A program made the position numbers and the translations under genes. Positions 25,551 to 34,525 of a DNA stretch of 64,000 bases are shown piece by piece. The stretch is from Xanthomonas sp. DAR 35659 (GTDB lineage Bacteria > Pseudomonadota > Gammaproteobacteria > Xanthomonadales > Xanthomonadaceae). The notes beneath the pieces were generated by a model. It searched no databases and was not told where the DNA came from. It saw only the letters and a list, made by a program, of their open reading frames with translations. How positions within the stretch are numbered: position 1 is the stretch's first letter; every line of letters starts with the position of its first letter. Location of the stretch: assembly GCF_041242975.1 (NCBI RefSeq), contig NZ_CP162488.1, positions 5,012,001 through 5,076,000 of the forward strand. The letters run 5' to 3'.

Positions 25551-26390
25551 TCACCCACACTTCGAATACCCACAATTCAAACAAGTAGCACACCCGTCCA
25601 TGATCACCAGGGCCTTGGTGTTGCACTTGTGGCACATCGTGGCCGACGGCGGGAAGCTCGCGCCGTCGCCGGTGACGGCGATGTCTTCTTCGTGGTCGGC
25701 GGTGGAGTCGGCGGAAGCCGTACCCTCATCCGCCCTTCGGGCACCTTCTCCCGTAGGAGAAGGAACAGCCGGCTTTACTTCACTGTTTTTTTTTGAGCGT
25801 TCTTCGTACTGCTTGCGCTTCTCGGCGATCAGCGCGCGCTGGTGGTCGCTCATCTCCGGGTCGTGCAGCAGGCCGATCGACTTCATGTGTTCTTCGACGA
25901 TGCTGCCCAGCTCGGCCACCAGCGACGGCATGTACACGCCGCCGGCCTTGAAGTAGCCGCCCTTGGGGTCGAATACGGCCTTCATCTCGTCGACCAGGAA
26001 GGTGACGTCGCCGCCCTTGCGGAACACGGCGGACATGATGCGGGTCAGCGCCACGATCCACTGGAAATGTTCCATGGACTTGGAGTTGACGAAGATCTCG
26101 AACGGGCGGCGCAGTTCGTGCTCGGTGCCGGCGTTGAGCACGATGTCGTTGAGGGTCACATACATGGCGTGTTCCACCAACGGCGATTTGATCTTGTAGG
26201 TGCTGCCGATCAGCACGTCCGGGCGCTCGATGCGCTCGTGCATGTGGATGATGTTGTCGGCCGGGGCCTCGGCCTCGGCGGTGGCACGGTCGATCGACGT
26301 GGCGGGCACGGGCGGTGCGGCCTCGCGCGCCTTGTCCTCGGCGGTGACGACGGCGTAGCCCTTGATTTTCTTGTCGATCTTGACGGCCAT
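25551..26390 (-). CDS. nrdJ: class II ribonucleotide reductase, small C-terminal subunit (NrdJb)
   Basis: 279 residues. It carries the TSCPD-type domain (residues about 55-170, with LNDIVLNAGTEHELRRPFEIFVN and VALTRIMSAVFRKG) and a C-terminal Cys cluster with Cys253, Cys256, Cys267, Cys270, Cys273 and Cys278, the zinc-ribbon/redox tail that re-reduces the active site. It complements the large subunit at 27347-29500; split NrdJa/NrdJb enzymes are known in Pseudomonas. Residues about 207-223 (PSPTGEGARRADEG) are the translation of an intergenic repeat that sits inside the gene. A run of nine T on the plus strand (25786-25794) is a slippage-prone A9 in the coding strand. Confidence 0.9.
   Translation of the reverse strand: MAVKIDKKIKGYAVVTAEDKAREAAPPVPATSIDRATAEAEAPADNIIHMHERIERPDVLIGSTYKIKSPLVEHAMYVTLNDIVLNAGTEHELRRPFEIFVNSKSMEHFQWIVALTRIMSAVFRKGGDVTFLVDEMKAVFDPKGGYFKAGGVYMPSLVAELGSIVEEHMKSIGLLHDPEMSDHQRALIAEKRKQYEERSKKNSEVKPAVPSPTGEGARRADEGTASADSTADHEEDIAVTGDGASFPPSATMCHKCNTKALVIMDGCATCLNCGYSKCG
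25722..25764. repeat. intergenic-type REP element inside nrdJb coding sequence
   Basis: The sequence CCCTCATCCGCCC...CCTTCTCCCG-GGAGAAGG is the same palindrome family found in non-coding DNA at 38.6-38.99 kb. Here it lies in frame in the linker between the TSCPD domain and the Cys cluster. It encodes a Pro/Gly/Arg-rich stretch and leaves the frame open. Confidence 0.8.
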
Positions 26391-26436
26391 GGTGCGTTCC
26401 TGATGTGTGTCGTGGTGGGCGCGCGCCCCTCGCCCG

Positions 26437-26465
26437 GCCTCTCTCCCGCGGGCGGGAGAGAGGGT
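26437..26465. terminator. palindrome 3' of the histone-like gene
   Basis: CTCTCTCCCGC and GCGGGAGAGAG form an 11-bp stem just beyond the stop of the minus-strand histone-like gene and about 45 bases before the nrdJb start. There is no T-run. It could attenuate read-through or stabilise the upstream mRNA, and it belongs to the same repeat family as the element inside nrdJb. Confidence 0.5.
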
Positions 26466-26478
26466 GCAGCGGGACGGC

Positions 26479-27153
26479 TTACTTCCTGGCGCGGGTGGCC
26501 GCGGCCTTCTTGCCGGCGCTCTTGCGCACGGCGGTCTTCTTCACCGCGGCGGTCTTCTTGGCGACCTTGGCGGTGCTCTTCTTGGCGGCCTTGGCGACCT
26601 TCTTCACCGCCTTCTTGGCGACAGCCTTGCGCGCGCCGACGATCTTCTTGACAGCGGTCTTCTTGGCGGCCACCGACTTCTTGGCAACGGCCTTCTTCGC
26701 GGCGACCTTCTTGGCGGCCTTCTTCGGCGCCGCCTTCTTGGCCGGAGCCTTCTTCACCGCCGCCTTCTTGGCGGCGGCCTTCTTCGCCGGCGCCTTCTTC
26801 GCGGTGGCCTTCTTGGCGGTCTTCTTGCCGGCCTTCTTCAGCGCGGCGGCTTCGGCCTGGGCGTTGGCCTTGGCCGCTTCCAGCTTCTTGCGCGCGTTGG
26901 CGACGGTCTTCTTCACCGTCTTGCCGGCCTTCTCGGCGCGCTTGGCGACGGCCTTTTCGGCCTTCTTGACCGCCTTGCGGGTCTTGGCGACCTGGTCCTG
27001 CACGCGCTTTTGCACGTTCTCGGCGGTCTGCTTGACGCTGGCGACGGCCTCGCTGGCGGTGGCGGCGACGGCCTCGCCCACGTTGCTGGCGGTTTCTTTC
27101 ACGTTCTCGACGACCTGCGTCAGCGTCGCCGTCACACCATTACCGTTGCTCAT
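26479..27153 (-). CDS. histone H1-like, AlgP-type Lys/Ala-rich DNA-binding protein
   Basis: 224 residues. The first 80 or so are an amphipathic, acidic-to-mixed helix region (VENVKETASNVGEAV...). From about residue 110 the protein is repeats of KKA, AKKA, PAKK and TAKK, as in histone H1 tails and Pseudomonas AlgP. Such proteins bind DNA non-specifically and compact the nucleoid; the tail length is usually variable between strains. It lies between the two nrdJ genes on the same strand, 193 bases after nrdJa. Confidence 0.85.
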   Translation of the reverse strand: MSNGNGVTATLTQVVENVKETASNVGEAVAATASEAVASVKQTAENVQKRVQDQVAKTRKAVKKAEKAVAKRAEKAGKTVKKTVANARKKLEAAKANAQAEAAALKKAGKKTAKKATAKKAPAKKAAAKKAAVKKAPAKKAAPKKAAKKVAAKKAVAKKSVAAKKTAVKKIVGARKAVAKKAVKKVAKAAKKSTAKVAKKTAAVKKTAVRKSAGKKAAATRARK

Positions 27154-27346
27154 AAAACCCTCCTCAGGGTGTCAGTGTTTATGTAACGCGGGCGATGCTA
27201 TACCGATTGCAACGAAGCGTGGAACCGGAGGCGGCGACACATGACGGGCGGTAGGCAAGCGTTGGGGAAACGCGGAGGGCCGCACCCCCCGGGCCTGCCC
27301 ACCGCGACCGCTCCCCGCGCCGGCACGCGGGGAGCGACGGGCGGCC

Positions 27347-29500
27347 TCAGAACTTGCCGTAATACCCTTCCTTCAGCGCGTCGAACAGGTTGGCGGCGGT
27401 GTGCAGTTCGCCGTCGTATTCGATTTGCTCGTTGCCCTTCACTTCCACCACGCTGCCGTCTTCCAGTTCGAAGCGGTAGGTGGTGTTCTCCAGGTCCGCT
27501 TCCTTGACCAGCACGCCCTGGAAGGCGGCCGGGTTGAAGCGGAAGGTGGTGCAGCCCTTCAACCCCTGCTGATGGGCGTAGCGGTAGATGTCCTTGAACT
27601 GCTCGTAGGGGTAGTCGGTGGGGACGTTGGCGGTCTTGGAGATGGAGCTGTCCACCCACTTCTGCGCGGCGGCCTGCACGTCCACGTGTTCCTTGGGGTG
27701 GATGTCGTCGGCGGCGATGAAGTAGTCCGGCAGCTGCGCGTCGGCGGCCTCGGCGAACGGCATCGCCTTGGGGTTGACCAGGTGGCGGTAGGCCAGCAGT
27801 TCGAAGGAGAACACGTCCACCTTCTCCTTGCTCTTCTTGCCCTCGCGGATCACGTTGCGGCTGTAGTGGTGGGCGAAGCTGGGCTCGATGCCGTTGGAGG
27901 CGTTGTTGGCCAGGCTCAGCGAGATGGTGCCGGTGGGGGCGATGGAGCTGTGGTGGGTGAAGCGCGCGCCGACCTCGGCCAGCTCGTCCACCAGTTCCGG
28001 CGCCACCTCGGCGATGCGCTGCATGTAGCGGCTGTACTTGGCGTGCAGCAGCTTGCCTTCGATCCGCTGGCCCACGCGCCAGCCGTCCTTCGCCATTTCC
28101 GGGCGCTGGCGCAGCATCGCGGCGGTGACTTCGAAGGTCTCCTGCATGATCGGCGCCGGGCCCTTTTCCTTGGCCAGGCTCAGCGCGGTTTCCCAGCCGG
28201 CCACGGCCATCTCGCGGGCGATGGCTTCGGTGAACTCGCAGGACTGCGCGCTGCCGTACTTCATGCGCAGCATGGTCATGGTCGAGCCCAGGCCGAGGAA
28301 ACCCATGCCATGGCGGCGCTTGCGCAGGATCTCCTCGCGCTGCTGCTGCAGCGGCAGGCCGTTGACCTCGACCACGTTGTCGAGCATGCGGGTGAACACC
28401 CGCACCACTTCCTTGTATTCCTCCCAATCGAAACGCGCGCGGTCGGTGAACGGGTCGCGCACGAAGTGGGTGAGGTTGATCGAGCCGAGCAGGCAGGCGC
28501 CGTACGGCGGCAGCGGCTGCTCGCCACAGGGGTTGGTGGCGCGGATGTTCTCGCACCACCAGTTGTTGTTCATTTCGTTGACGCGGTCGATCAGGATGAA
28601 GCCCGGCTCGGCGTAGTCGTAGGTGGAGACCATGATCATGTCCCACAGGTGGCGGGCGCGGATGTGCCCGTACACCTTGCACGCGACCAGGCCGTCGTCG
28701 CGGACGATGTAGTTGGTGTGGGTCGGCCAGTCGCGCCAGACCACGGCGCCGGCGTCGGCCAGGTCGATGTCGGCCTCTTCTTTGCGGTTGACCGGGAACA
28801 CCAGGGGCCAGTCGGCGTCGGTCTCCACCGCCTGCATGAAGCCGTCGGTGATCAGCAGCGACAGGTTGAACTGGCGCAGCCGCCCGTCCTCGCGCTTGGC
28901 GCGGATGAAGTCCTTCACGTCCGGGTGCGACACGTCGAAGGTGCCCATCTGCGCGCCGCGGCGGCCGCCGGCCGAGGACACGGTGAAGCACATCTTGTCG
29001 AAGATATCCATGAACGACATCGGCCCGGAGGTGTAGGCGCCGGCGCCGGCCACGAACGCGCCGCGCGGGCGCAGCGTGCTGAACTCGTAGCCGATGCCGC
29101 AGCCGGCCTTGAGGGTCAGCCCGGCTTCGTGGACCTTCTCCAGGATGCCGTCCATCGAGTCGGTGATGGTGCCCGACACGGTGCAGTTGATGGTGCTGGT
29201 GGCCGGCTTGTGTTCCTGCGCGCCGGCGTTGGAGGTGATGCGCCCGGCCGGGATCGCGCCGCGGCGCAGCGCCCAGGCGAAGCGCTCGAACCAGTAGGCG
29301 CGCTTGTCCTCGGTGGTCTCCGCATCGGCCAGCGCGCGCGCCACGCGCTGGTAGGTGCCGTCGATGTCGGCATCCAGCGGCTCGCCCTGCTTGGTCTTCA
29401 GGCGGTACTTCTTGTCCCAGATGTCCTGCGACGCAGGCTGCATCGGGATGGGGCTCTGCTTGGACTCGGTCTGGACGACTTCCAGGCGCACCGTGCTCAT
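27347..29500 (-). CDS. nrdJ: adenosylcobalamin-dependent ribonucleotide reductase, large subunit (NrdJa)
   Basis: 717 residues. Class II reductase that makes deoxyribonucleotides with a B12-derived radical, without oxygen dependence. Active-site landmarks: Cys106 in INCTVSG, GCGIGYEFS near 133-141, and Asn323-Pro-Cys325-Gly-Glu327 (the catalytic Asn/Cys/Glu), followed by YGACLLGSINL. The C-terminal redox Cys tail is not here; it is in the separate small subunit gene, so the two products must act together. Two palindromes 225-275 bases upstream look like NrdR boxes. Confidence 0.95.
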   Translation of the reverse strand: MSTVRLEVVQTESKQSPIPMQPASQDIWDKKYRLKTKQGEPLDADIDGTYQRVARALADAETTEDKRAYWFERFAWALRRGAIPAGRITSNAGAQEHKPATSTINCTVSGTITDSMDGILEKVHEAGLTLKAGCGIGYEFSTLRPRGAFVAGAGAYTSGPMSFMDIFDKMCFTVSSAGGRRGAQMGTFDVSHPDVKDFIRAKREDGRLRQFNLSLLITDGFMQAVETDADWPLVFPVNRKEEADIDLADAGAVVWRDWPTHTNYIVRDDGLVACKVYGHIRARHLWDMIMVSTYDYAEPGFILIDRVNEMNNNWWCENIRATNPCGEQPLPPYGACLLGSINLTHFVRDPFTDRARFDWEEYKEVVRVFTRMLDNVVEVNGLPLQQQREEILRKRRHGMGFLGLGSTMTMLRMKYGSAQSCEFTEAIAREMAVAGWETALSLAKEKGPAPIMQETFEVTAAMLRQRPEMAKDGWRVGQRIEGKLLHAKYSRYMQRIAEVAPELVDELAEVGARFTHHSSIAPTGTISLSLANNASNGIEPSFAHHYSRNVIREGKKSKEKVDVFSFELLAYRHLVNPKAMPFAEAADAQLPDYFIAADDIHPKEHVDVQAAAQKWVDSSISKTANVPTDYPYEQFKDIYRYAHQQGLKGCTTFRFNPAAFQGVLVKEADLENTTYRFELEDGSVVEVKGNEQIEYDGELHTAANLFDALKEGYYGKF

Positions 29501-29725
29501 TCTGTTGTGTTCTCCTCGAACCTGTCCCGATGGGGCGGATGGCCTGGCCGTCCGCCGTGTCTCTTAGTTGTATGTGGTCTGCGCTGTGCCACGACGACAG
29601 CCGTGGCGGCGCGGATGGCGCGGCCCTGCGTTCGATGGGAATGCGTTGGGCAGGCGACTGCCCCTGTCACGTCCACGCCCCTGCGTCACTGCGCGCGCCC
29701 CCTGGGATGTGAAGACCCAGTGAAA

Positions 29726-29773
29726 AACCCCTAGTAGTTGGGTTGAACAGCCGCCCCACCGCTACATGTAGTG
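29726..29773. promoter_or_regulatory. pair of candidate NrdR boxes upstream of nrdJa
   Basis: Box 1 (29726-29744) is an AACCC...GGGTT dyad with CTAGTAGT at its centre. Box 2 has the perfect palindrome CTACATGTAG (29762-29771) within CGCTACATGTAGTGG. The centres are about 31 bp apart, three helical turns, the spacing reported for cooperative NrdR binding. They lie between nrdJa (minus) and htrA (plus). The remaining part of the 475-base gap (29501-29975) shows nothing else recognisable. Confidence 0.5.
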
Positions 29774-29975
29774 GCAGAACGAAGACGCCACGCTAACCCT
29801 GGGCGGGCCCGCTGTCAACGCTGAACCGGTGTCGAGCGGCGCTGCCGTACGCCGCCGTGGGTTTGCCTGGCATCGGGCTTTCACTGGCGGTTAAACGCCG
29901 CGCGTTCATCTTGATTTATGCGCCCCGGCGCCCACCTGTCCTGCGTCTCCCGCCGTGTCATCCGGAACCCGACCC

Positions 29976-31421
29976 ATGCGACCGCTGCCCACGCTGCTGA
30001 CCCTGACCGCCGCCGCCGCTTTCGGCGGCTTCGCCGCCACCGCGATCAATGCGCACCTGGACAACCGCGCCGAGGCCGCGCCCGCCCCGGCCGCGCCGGT
30101 GGCGCAGACCGTGGCCGGCAGCGCCGCCTTGCCGGCCTCGGTGGCCGGGCAACCGCTGCCGTCGCTGGCGCCGATGCTGCAGCAGACCATGCCGGCGGTG
30201 GTGAGCATCAACACCAAGCAGGTGGTGCGGGTCCGCAACCCCTACTTCAACGACCCGTTCTTCCGTCGCCTGTTCCCGGACATCCCGCAGGAGCGGATCA
30301 ACGAATCGCTGGGCTCGGGCGTGATCATCGACGCCAAGAACGGCTACGTGCTGACCAACCACCATGTGGTGGAGAACGCCGACGACGTGCAGGTGACCCT
30401 GGCCGACGGGCGCAGCTTCAAGGCCGAGTTCATGGGCTCGGACGCGGACACCGACGTGGCGCTGATCCGGATCAAGGCCGACAAGCTCACCGAGATCCGC
30501 CTGGGCGACAGCAGCAAGCTGCGCGTGGGCGATTTCGTGGTGGCGATCGGCAATCCGTTCGGCTTCACCCAGACGGTGACCTCGGGCATCGTCTCGGCGA
30601 TGGGCCGCAACGGCATCCGCGGCCTGGGCTACCAGAACTTCATCCAGACCGACGCCTCGATCAACCCGGGCAACTCCGGCGGCGCGCTGGTCGACCTGCA
30701 CGGCGAGCTGGTCGGCATCAACACCGCCAGCTTCAATCCGCAGGGCAGCATGGCCGGCAACATCGGCCTGGGCCTGGCGATCCCGTCCAACCTGGCGCGG
30801 GCGGTGGTCGATCAGTTGCTGAAGAACAACGGGGTGATGATCCGCGGCACCTTCGGCATCGAGACGCAGAACCTGACCACGCAAATGGCGCAGGGCCTGG
30901 GCCTGGACGCGCCGCGCGGGGCGCTGGTGACGCGGGTGCTGAGCGGGTCGGCCGGCGCGGCCGCGGGTCTGCAACCGGGCGACGTGGTGGTCGGCGCCAA
31001 CGGCGAACGCCTGGACAGCGCCGAGGCGCTGCACAACTACGAGGGCCTGCAGCCGGTGGGCAGCACGGTGACGCTGGACGTGCGCCGCGACGGCAAGCCG
31101 CTGCAGGTCAAGGCCACGCTCAAGGAACAGCCGCGCGCGGTGAGCGGCGAGTCGCTGGACCCGCGCCTTGCCGGGGCGACCTTCACCGACCTGCCCGAAT
31201 CGCTGCGCCAGTCCGGCATCAACGGCGTGCTGGTAGGCAACGTCGCACGCGGCAGCCGCGCCGCGCGCAACGGCCTGGCCGGCGGCGACATCGTGGTGGC
31301 CGCCTCCACCGGCGAGTTCGCCGACCTGGCCAGCTACCGCGCCAACTTCGCGCGCCGGCCGGCGCAGCTGGTGCTGCGGGTGATCCGCAGCGGCGCGCAG
31401 GCCGACCTGCTGATGCAGTGA
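29976..31421 (+). CDS. HtrA/DegP-family periplasmic serine protease (Do-like)
   Basis: 481 residues from the ATG at 29976 (a GTG seven codons upstream is also in frame). N-terminal signal or anchor at residues 1-27. The trypsin-like domain has the triad His130 (LTNHHVVENADDV), Asp160 (SDADTDVALIRI) and Ser234 (NPGNSGGALV). Two PDZ domains follow (about 275-360 and 380-470). The family degrades or refolds misfolded periplasmic proteins under envelope stress. It is divergent from nrdJa and convergent with a small gene 25 bases downstream. Confidence 0.95.
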   Translation: MRPLPTLLTLTAAAAFGGFAATAINAHLDNRAEAAPAPAAPVAQTVAGSAALPASVAGQPLPSLAPMLQQTMPAVVSINTKQVVRVRNPYFNDPFFRRLFPDIPQERINESLGSGVIIDAKNGYVLTNHHVVENADDVQVTLADGRSFKAEFMGSDADTDVALIRIKADKLTEIRLGDSSKLRVGDFVVAIGNPFGFTQTVTSGIVSAMGRNGIRGLGYQNFIQTDASINPGNSGGALVDLHGELVGINTASFNPQGSMAGNIGLGLAIPSNLARAVVDQLLKNNGVMIRGTFGIETQNLTTQMAQGLGLDAPRGALVTRVLSGSAGAAAGLQPGDVVVGANGERLDSAEALHNYEGLQPVGSTVTLDVRRDGKPLQVKATLKEQPRAVSGESLDPRLAGATFTDLPESLRQSGINGVLVGNVARGSRAARNGLAGGDIVVAASTGEFADLASYRANFARRPAQLVLRVIRSGAQADLLMQ

Positions 31422-31446
31422 GGCGCCGCGCCGGCGGGCGCCGCGC

Positions 31447-31674
31447 TCACGCCAGGCGCGCGGCGTAGTCGTCGCGCACGTGCTGGTTGAGATAGGTGCT
31501 CAGGCCGCGCCCGGCCGCGGCCAGGCGCTGCATCTCCGCCACGTGCCAGGGCCCGGGGTGGCGCGCGTCGTAGCGGTAGGTGGCGCCATCGACGAAGCGC
31601 AGCACGATCCAGTCCGGGCCGCTCTCGTAGGCGACCACGCCCGAGCCGCCGCGATTGTTGCCGTATGCCTGCAT
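31447..31674 (-). CDS. small KTSC-like protein
   Basis: 75 residues from the ATG at 31674. The pattern YESG-DW-VLRFVDGATYRYDAR-PG...MQRLAAAGRGLSTYLNQHVRDDYAARL resembles the KTSC fold (short beta-sheet with a G-x-YRY strand). KTSC-type proteins are small and often linked to nucleic-acid-related functions, but the role is not established. A GC-rich inverted stretch lies in the 25-base gap to htrA and may serve both convergent genes. Confidence 0.65.
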   Translation of the reverse strand: MQAYGNNRGGSGVVAYESGPDWIVLRFVDGATYRYDARHPGPWHVAEMQRLAAAGRGLSTYLNQHVRDDYAARLA

Positions 31675-31834
31675 CGCCCTTCTCCTCTGGCCACGCGCCG
31701 CGTCAGCGGCGACACTGCGCGCGGCGTCTGGCCTAACGAGCCGTACACCCCCGCGATGGTATTGCTGTCGCCCGCGCTCCGCGATGCGTTCGTGCGCAGC
31801 GGGCGGTCGCCCCTCATCCCTCAGGAGATTCACG

Positions 31835-32203
31835 ATGAATGCCAGCCCCACCAATACCGAAAACCTCAAGGACAACCTCAGCGAAGCCGGATCGCACCTG
31901 AAGTCGGCCGCCAGCTACGCCGGCGAGGCGATCAAGGGAGCCGCCGGCGCGGCGGGCGAGGAGCTCAAGCTGGGCAAGGCCAACGTCAAGGCCGAGCTGT
32001 CCGATAGCGCGCTGTCGGGCCTGGCCGCGGCCGAATTCGGCGGCGCCGCGGCGAAGGAGCAGGTGGACGTGCTGTTGGACAAGGGCCGCGACCTGGTCGA
32101 CAGCGCCGCCGAACTGATCCGCGAGCGTCCGCTGGCCGCGTTCGGCGTGGCCTTCGCCACCGGCTGGATCATCGCCAAGCTGGCCCGCAGCAGCGACAAG
32201 TAA
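31835..32203 (+). CDS. DUF883 / ElaB-YqjD-family inner-membrane protein
   Basis: 122 residues. A long amphipathic helical N-terminal part (SEAGSHLKSAASYAGEAIKGAAG...) and a single C-terminal membrane helix (PLAAFGVAFATGWIIAKL). This is the layout of YqjD/ElaB, tail-anchored proteins that tether ribosomes at the inner membrane in stationary phase in E. coli. An AGGAG box precedes the ATG. It is first of three genes in the order yqjD-yqjE-yqjK, with tight spacing. Confidence 0.87.
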   Translation: MNASPTNTENLKDNLSEAGSHLKSAASYAGEAIKGAAGAAGEELKLGKANVKAELSDSALSGLAAAEFGGAAAKEQVDVLLDKGRDLVDSAAELIRERPLAAFGVAFATGWIIAKLARSSDK

Positions 32204-32208
32204 GCCAC

Positions 32209-32706
32209 GTGAGCGAGAGCCAGGCTCGCGACGGCGCCGCCGACGCGCCCGACCCCGCGGCGGCCGCACGGCCGACGCTGGAGGAATCGTTCCGCGAATT
32301 CGGCAACGCCGGCCGCGAGGGCCTGACCGCCACGCTGGAAGCCAGCCGTGCGCTGCGCAAGCTGGTGGCGGCGGACCTGGCCCTGGCGCGCGCGGCCTTG
32401 GCACGCGCGCTGGTGTGGCTGACCGTCGCGGTCGCGTTCGGCGGCTCGGCATGGCTGCTGCTGATGGGCGCGATGATCGCGGTGCTGCAGCGCCTGGGCT
32501 GGTCGTGGCTGGCGTCGATCTCGGCGACCGCGGCCTTCAGCCTGGTGGTTACCGCGCTCGGCGCCTGGCAGGCGCTGCGCTATTTCGAGATGAGCAAGCT
32601 CGACGCCACCCGCCGCCAGCTGGCCAAGCTGGGCATCGGCGGCGACGACGACGAGGACGACCATGCCCGCGGCGCCGCCGCCGCGGCGGAGGAAGCGCGC
32701 CGATGA
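32209..32706 (+). CDS. YqjE / phage-holin-like membrane protein
   Basis: 165 residues, GTG start five bases after the previous stop. An N-terminal soluble part (about 1-60), two membrane helices (about 65-95 and 100-125) and an acidic Asp-rich cytoplasmic tail. This matches the YqjE family (formerly annotated as holin superfamily III). Its stop overlaps the start of the next gene. Confidence 0.85.
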   Translation: MSESQARDGAADAPDPAAAARPTLEESFREFGNAGREGLTATLEASRALRKLVAADLALARAALARALVWLTVAVAFGGSAWLLLMGAMIAVLQRLGWSWLASISATAAFSLVVTALGAWQALRYFEMSKLDATRRQLAKLGIGGDDDEDDHARGAAAAAEEARR

Positions 32707-33161
32707 AGTTCGACCAACTGCAGCGCCGCATCGCCCGCGCCGAGACCGTGCTGGAGGGCCGCCAGCAACAGATGCAGACGCAATGGACCACGCTGCAGCG
32801 GGTCTGGCGCGAAGGCTGGACGCCGCTGCGCATCATCGCCGTGGGCGTGGGCGCCGGGTTCCTGGCCGGACGCGCGGAGCCGGCGGCGGCGATCGGCAAG
32901 CTCGGCGGCGCGCGCTGGCTGCAGATGATCAGCGCGGTCTCCAGCCTGCTGACCGCGACCCAGGCCAAGGAAGCCTCCGATCACGCCGAACGCGCCGCGG
33001 ACACGGCGCAGGATGCGGCCAGTGCGGTCGCCCCGGAGGCCGCCGCCGCTGGTGTCGCACCCCGGCAGCCAGCAGCCCCAACGCAGGCGGCGGCCACGAC
33101 CGCGGACCAGCCGGCGCCGCCGCACGCGGCCGAAGCGGCCACCGAATTGTCCGTGCGCTGA
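32703..33161 (+). CDS. YqjK-like protein
   Basis: 152 residues. An N-terminal amphipathic helix with many Gln and Arg residues, a short hydrophobic segment (IIAVGVGAGFLAG) and a long low-complexity Ala/Pro-rich C-terminus. By position it is the third gene of the YqjD-YqjE-YqjK-like operon; sequence similarity alone would be weak. ATGA overlap with the upstream gene fixes the start. Confidence 0.72.
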   Translation: MKFDQLQRRIARAETVLEGRQQQMQTQWTTLQRVWREGWTPLRIIAVGVGAGFLAGRAEPAAAIGKLGGARWLQMISAVSSLLTATQAKEASDHAERAADTAQDAASAVAPEAAAAGVAPRQPAAPTQAAATTADQPAPPHAAEAATELSVR

Positions 33162-33306
33162 GCGCGGTCAGCGCGTACGCCCCCTCCGCCACGCGGTCTT
33201 CATACCGCGCGGCCCAGGATTCGGCCTACACTCCGCCTCCCTCTTTTTCGCCGAACGGTGCGCGTGCGCAGGACGCGTGCCGGGGCAGGTCCGCAGCGCA
33301 GGTCAG

Positions 33307-34428
33307 ATGAGCACACTCTCCGAATCCGTGGCCGACGCCGGCGACGTCGCGCCGCCCCCCGAGGACGCCCTTCCGCCGCCGCCGGCGCCGCGCCCGCGCG
33401 GCCCGGTCTCGCTGGTGGTGCTGGCGACGCTGGCGGTGGGCTATACGCTGTGGGCCGCGCAGGAGGTGATCCTGCCGGTGCTGCTGGCCGCGTTCTTCGC
33501 CCTTGTCGGCAACCCGATCATCCGCGGCCTGCAGCGGCTGTACCTGCCGCGCTTCCTCGGCGCGCTGCTGGTGCTGCTGTCGGGCATGGCGGTGGCGACC
33601 ACGCTGACCATGCAGTTGGCCGGCCCGGCCGCCGAATGGGTGCAGCAGGCGCCCGGGCAGATGCGCCACATCGCCACCCAGGTACGCGACCTGACCAAGC
33701 CGATGCAGCAGGCCAACCAGGCCGCGGAGAACTTCGCGCGCGCCGCCGGCGGCGAGAGCGGACGGCGTGTGCAGGTGATCCGCACGCAGATGGACGACCC
33801 GTACCGGGCACTGGTGCGCACCCCGCGCCTGGCCGCCTCGGTGCTGGCGGTGGTGCTGCTGACCTTCTTCTTCATGGTGTTCGGCGAGAACCTGCAGCGG
33901 CACGCGATCGCGCTGCTGCCGAGCCGCCAGCAGCAGAAGTTCACCACCGACATCCTGCGTTCGATCGAGCGCGAGGTGTCGCGCTACGTGCTGACCATCA
34001 GCGTCATCAACACCCTGGTCGGGCTGATCTTCGCCGGGATCCTGGTGCTACTGAAGATTCCGCTGCAGGAGGCGCTGCTGTGGGGCACGGTGGTGGCGCT
34101 GCTGAACTTCGCCCCGTACGTGGGGCCGCTGATCGGCGCGATCCTGATGCTGCTGATGGGCTTCGTGGAATTCCGCGATCCGCTGAGCGCGGCGCTGCCG
34201 GCGATCCTGTACCTGGCGCTGCACATGCTCGAAGGCCAGGTGGTGACGCCGATCGTGCTCGGCCGGCGCATGGCGATCTCGCCGCTGATGCTGATCCTGG
34301 CGCTGATGCTGTTCGGCTGGCTGTGGGGCATGATCGGGCTGCTGCTGGCGGTGCCGCTGCTGGTGTGCATCAAGATGGTGCTGGCGCGGGTGGAGGGCAT
34401 GCAGCGCTGGGCGCGGTTGCTGGAGTGA
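33307..34428 (+). CDS. AI-2E family transporter (PerM/TqsA-like)
   Basis: 373 residues. A Pro-rich cytoplasmic N-terminus (1-32), paired membrane helices at about 35-80, a long amphipathic region (about 95-165), then four to five helices ending in GWLWGMIGLLLAVPLLVCIKM, the family signature near the C-terminus. The family includes TqsA (AI-2 export) and PerM, and many members have unknown substrates. Length fits. It stands after the YqjD-E-K-like operon, with 145 bases between. Confidence 0.92.
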   Translation: MSTLSESVADAGDVAPPPEDALPPPPAPRPRGPVSLVVLATLAVGYTLWAAQEVILPVLLAAFFALVGNPIIRGLQRLYLPRFLGALLVLLSGMAVATTLTMQLAGPAAEWVQQAPGQMRHIATQVRDLTKPMQQANQAAENFARAAGGESGRRVQVIRTQMDDPYRALVRTPRLAASVLAVVLLTFFFMVFGENLQRHAIALLPSRQQQKFTTDILRSIEREVSRYVLTISVINTLVGLIFAGILVLLKIPLQEALLWGTVVALLNFAPYVGPLIGAILMLLMGFVEFRDPLSAALPAILYLALHMLEGQVVTPIVLGRRMAISPLMLILALMLFGWLWGMIGLLLAVPLLVCIKMVLARVEGMQRWARLLE

Positions 34429-34525
34429 GGCCGGGAGTGGGGAATCGGGAATGGGGAAGCGCAAAAGCGCCGGCATGCTGTCTACGGCGCGTGGCCCGCG
34501 GCGGCTGGGGCGCTTGGCGTAAAAT

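Noticed and set aside
26479..27153. Lys/Ala-rich gene as a frame artefact
   Set aside because: The repeats look low-complexity, but the N-terminal region, ribosome-binding region and AlgP-like organisation support a real histone-like gene.
29501..29725. Cobalamin riboswitch upstream of nrdJa
   Set aside because: The enzyme is B12-dependent, so this was looked for, but no B12-box-like sequence or expected pairing pattern was seen.
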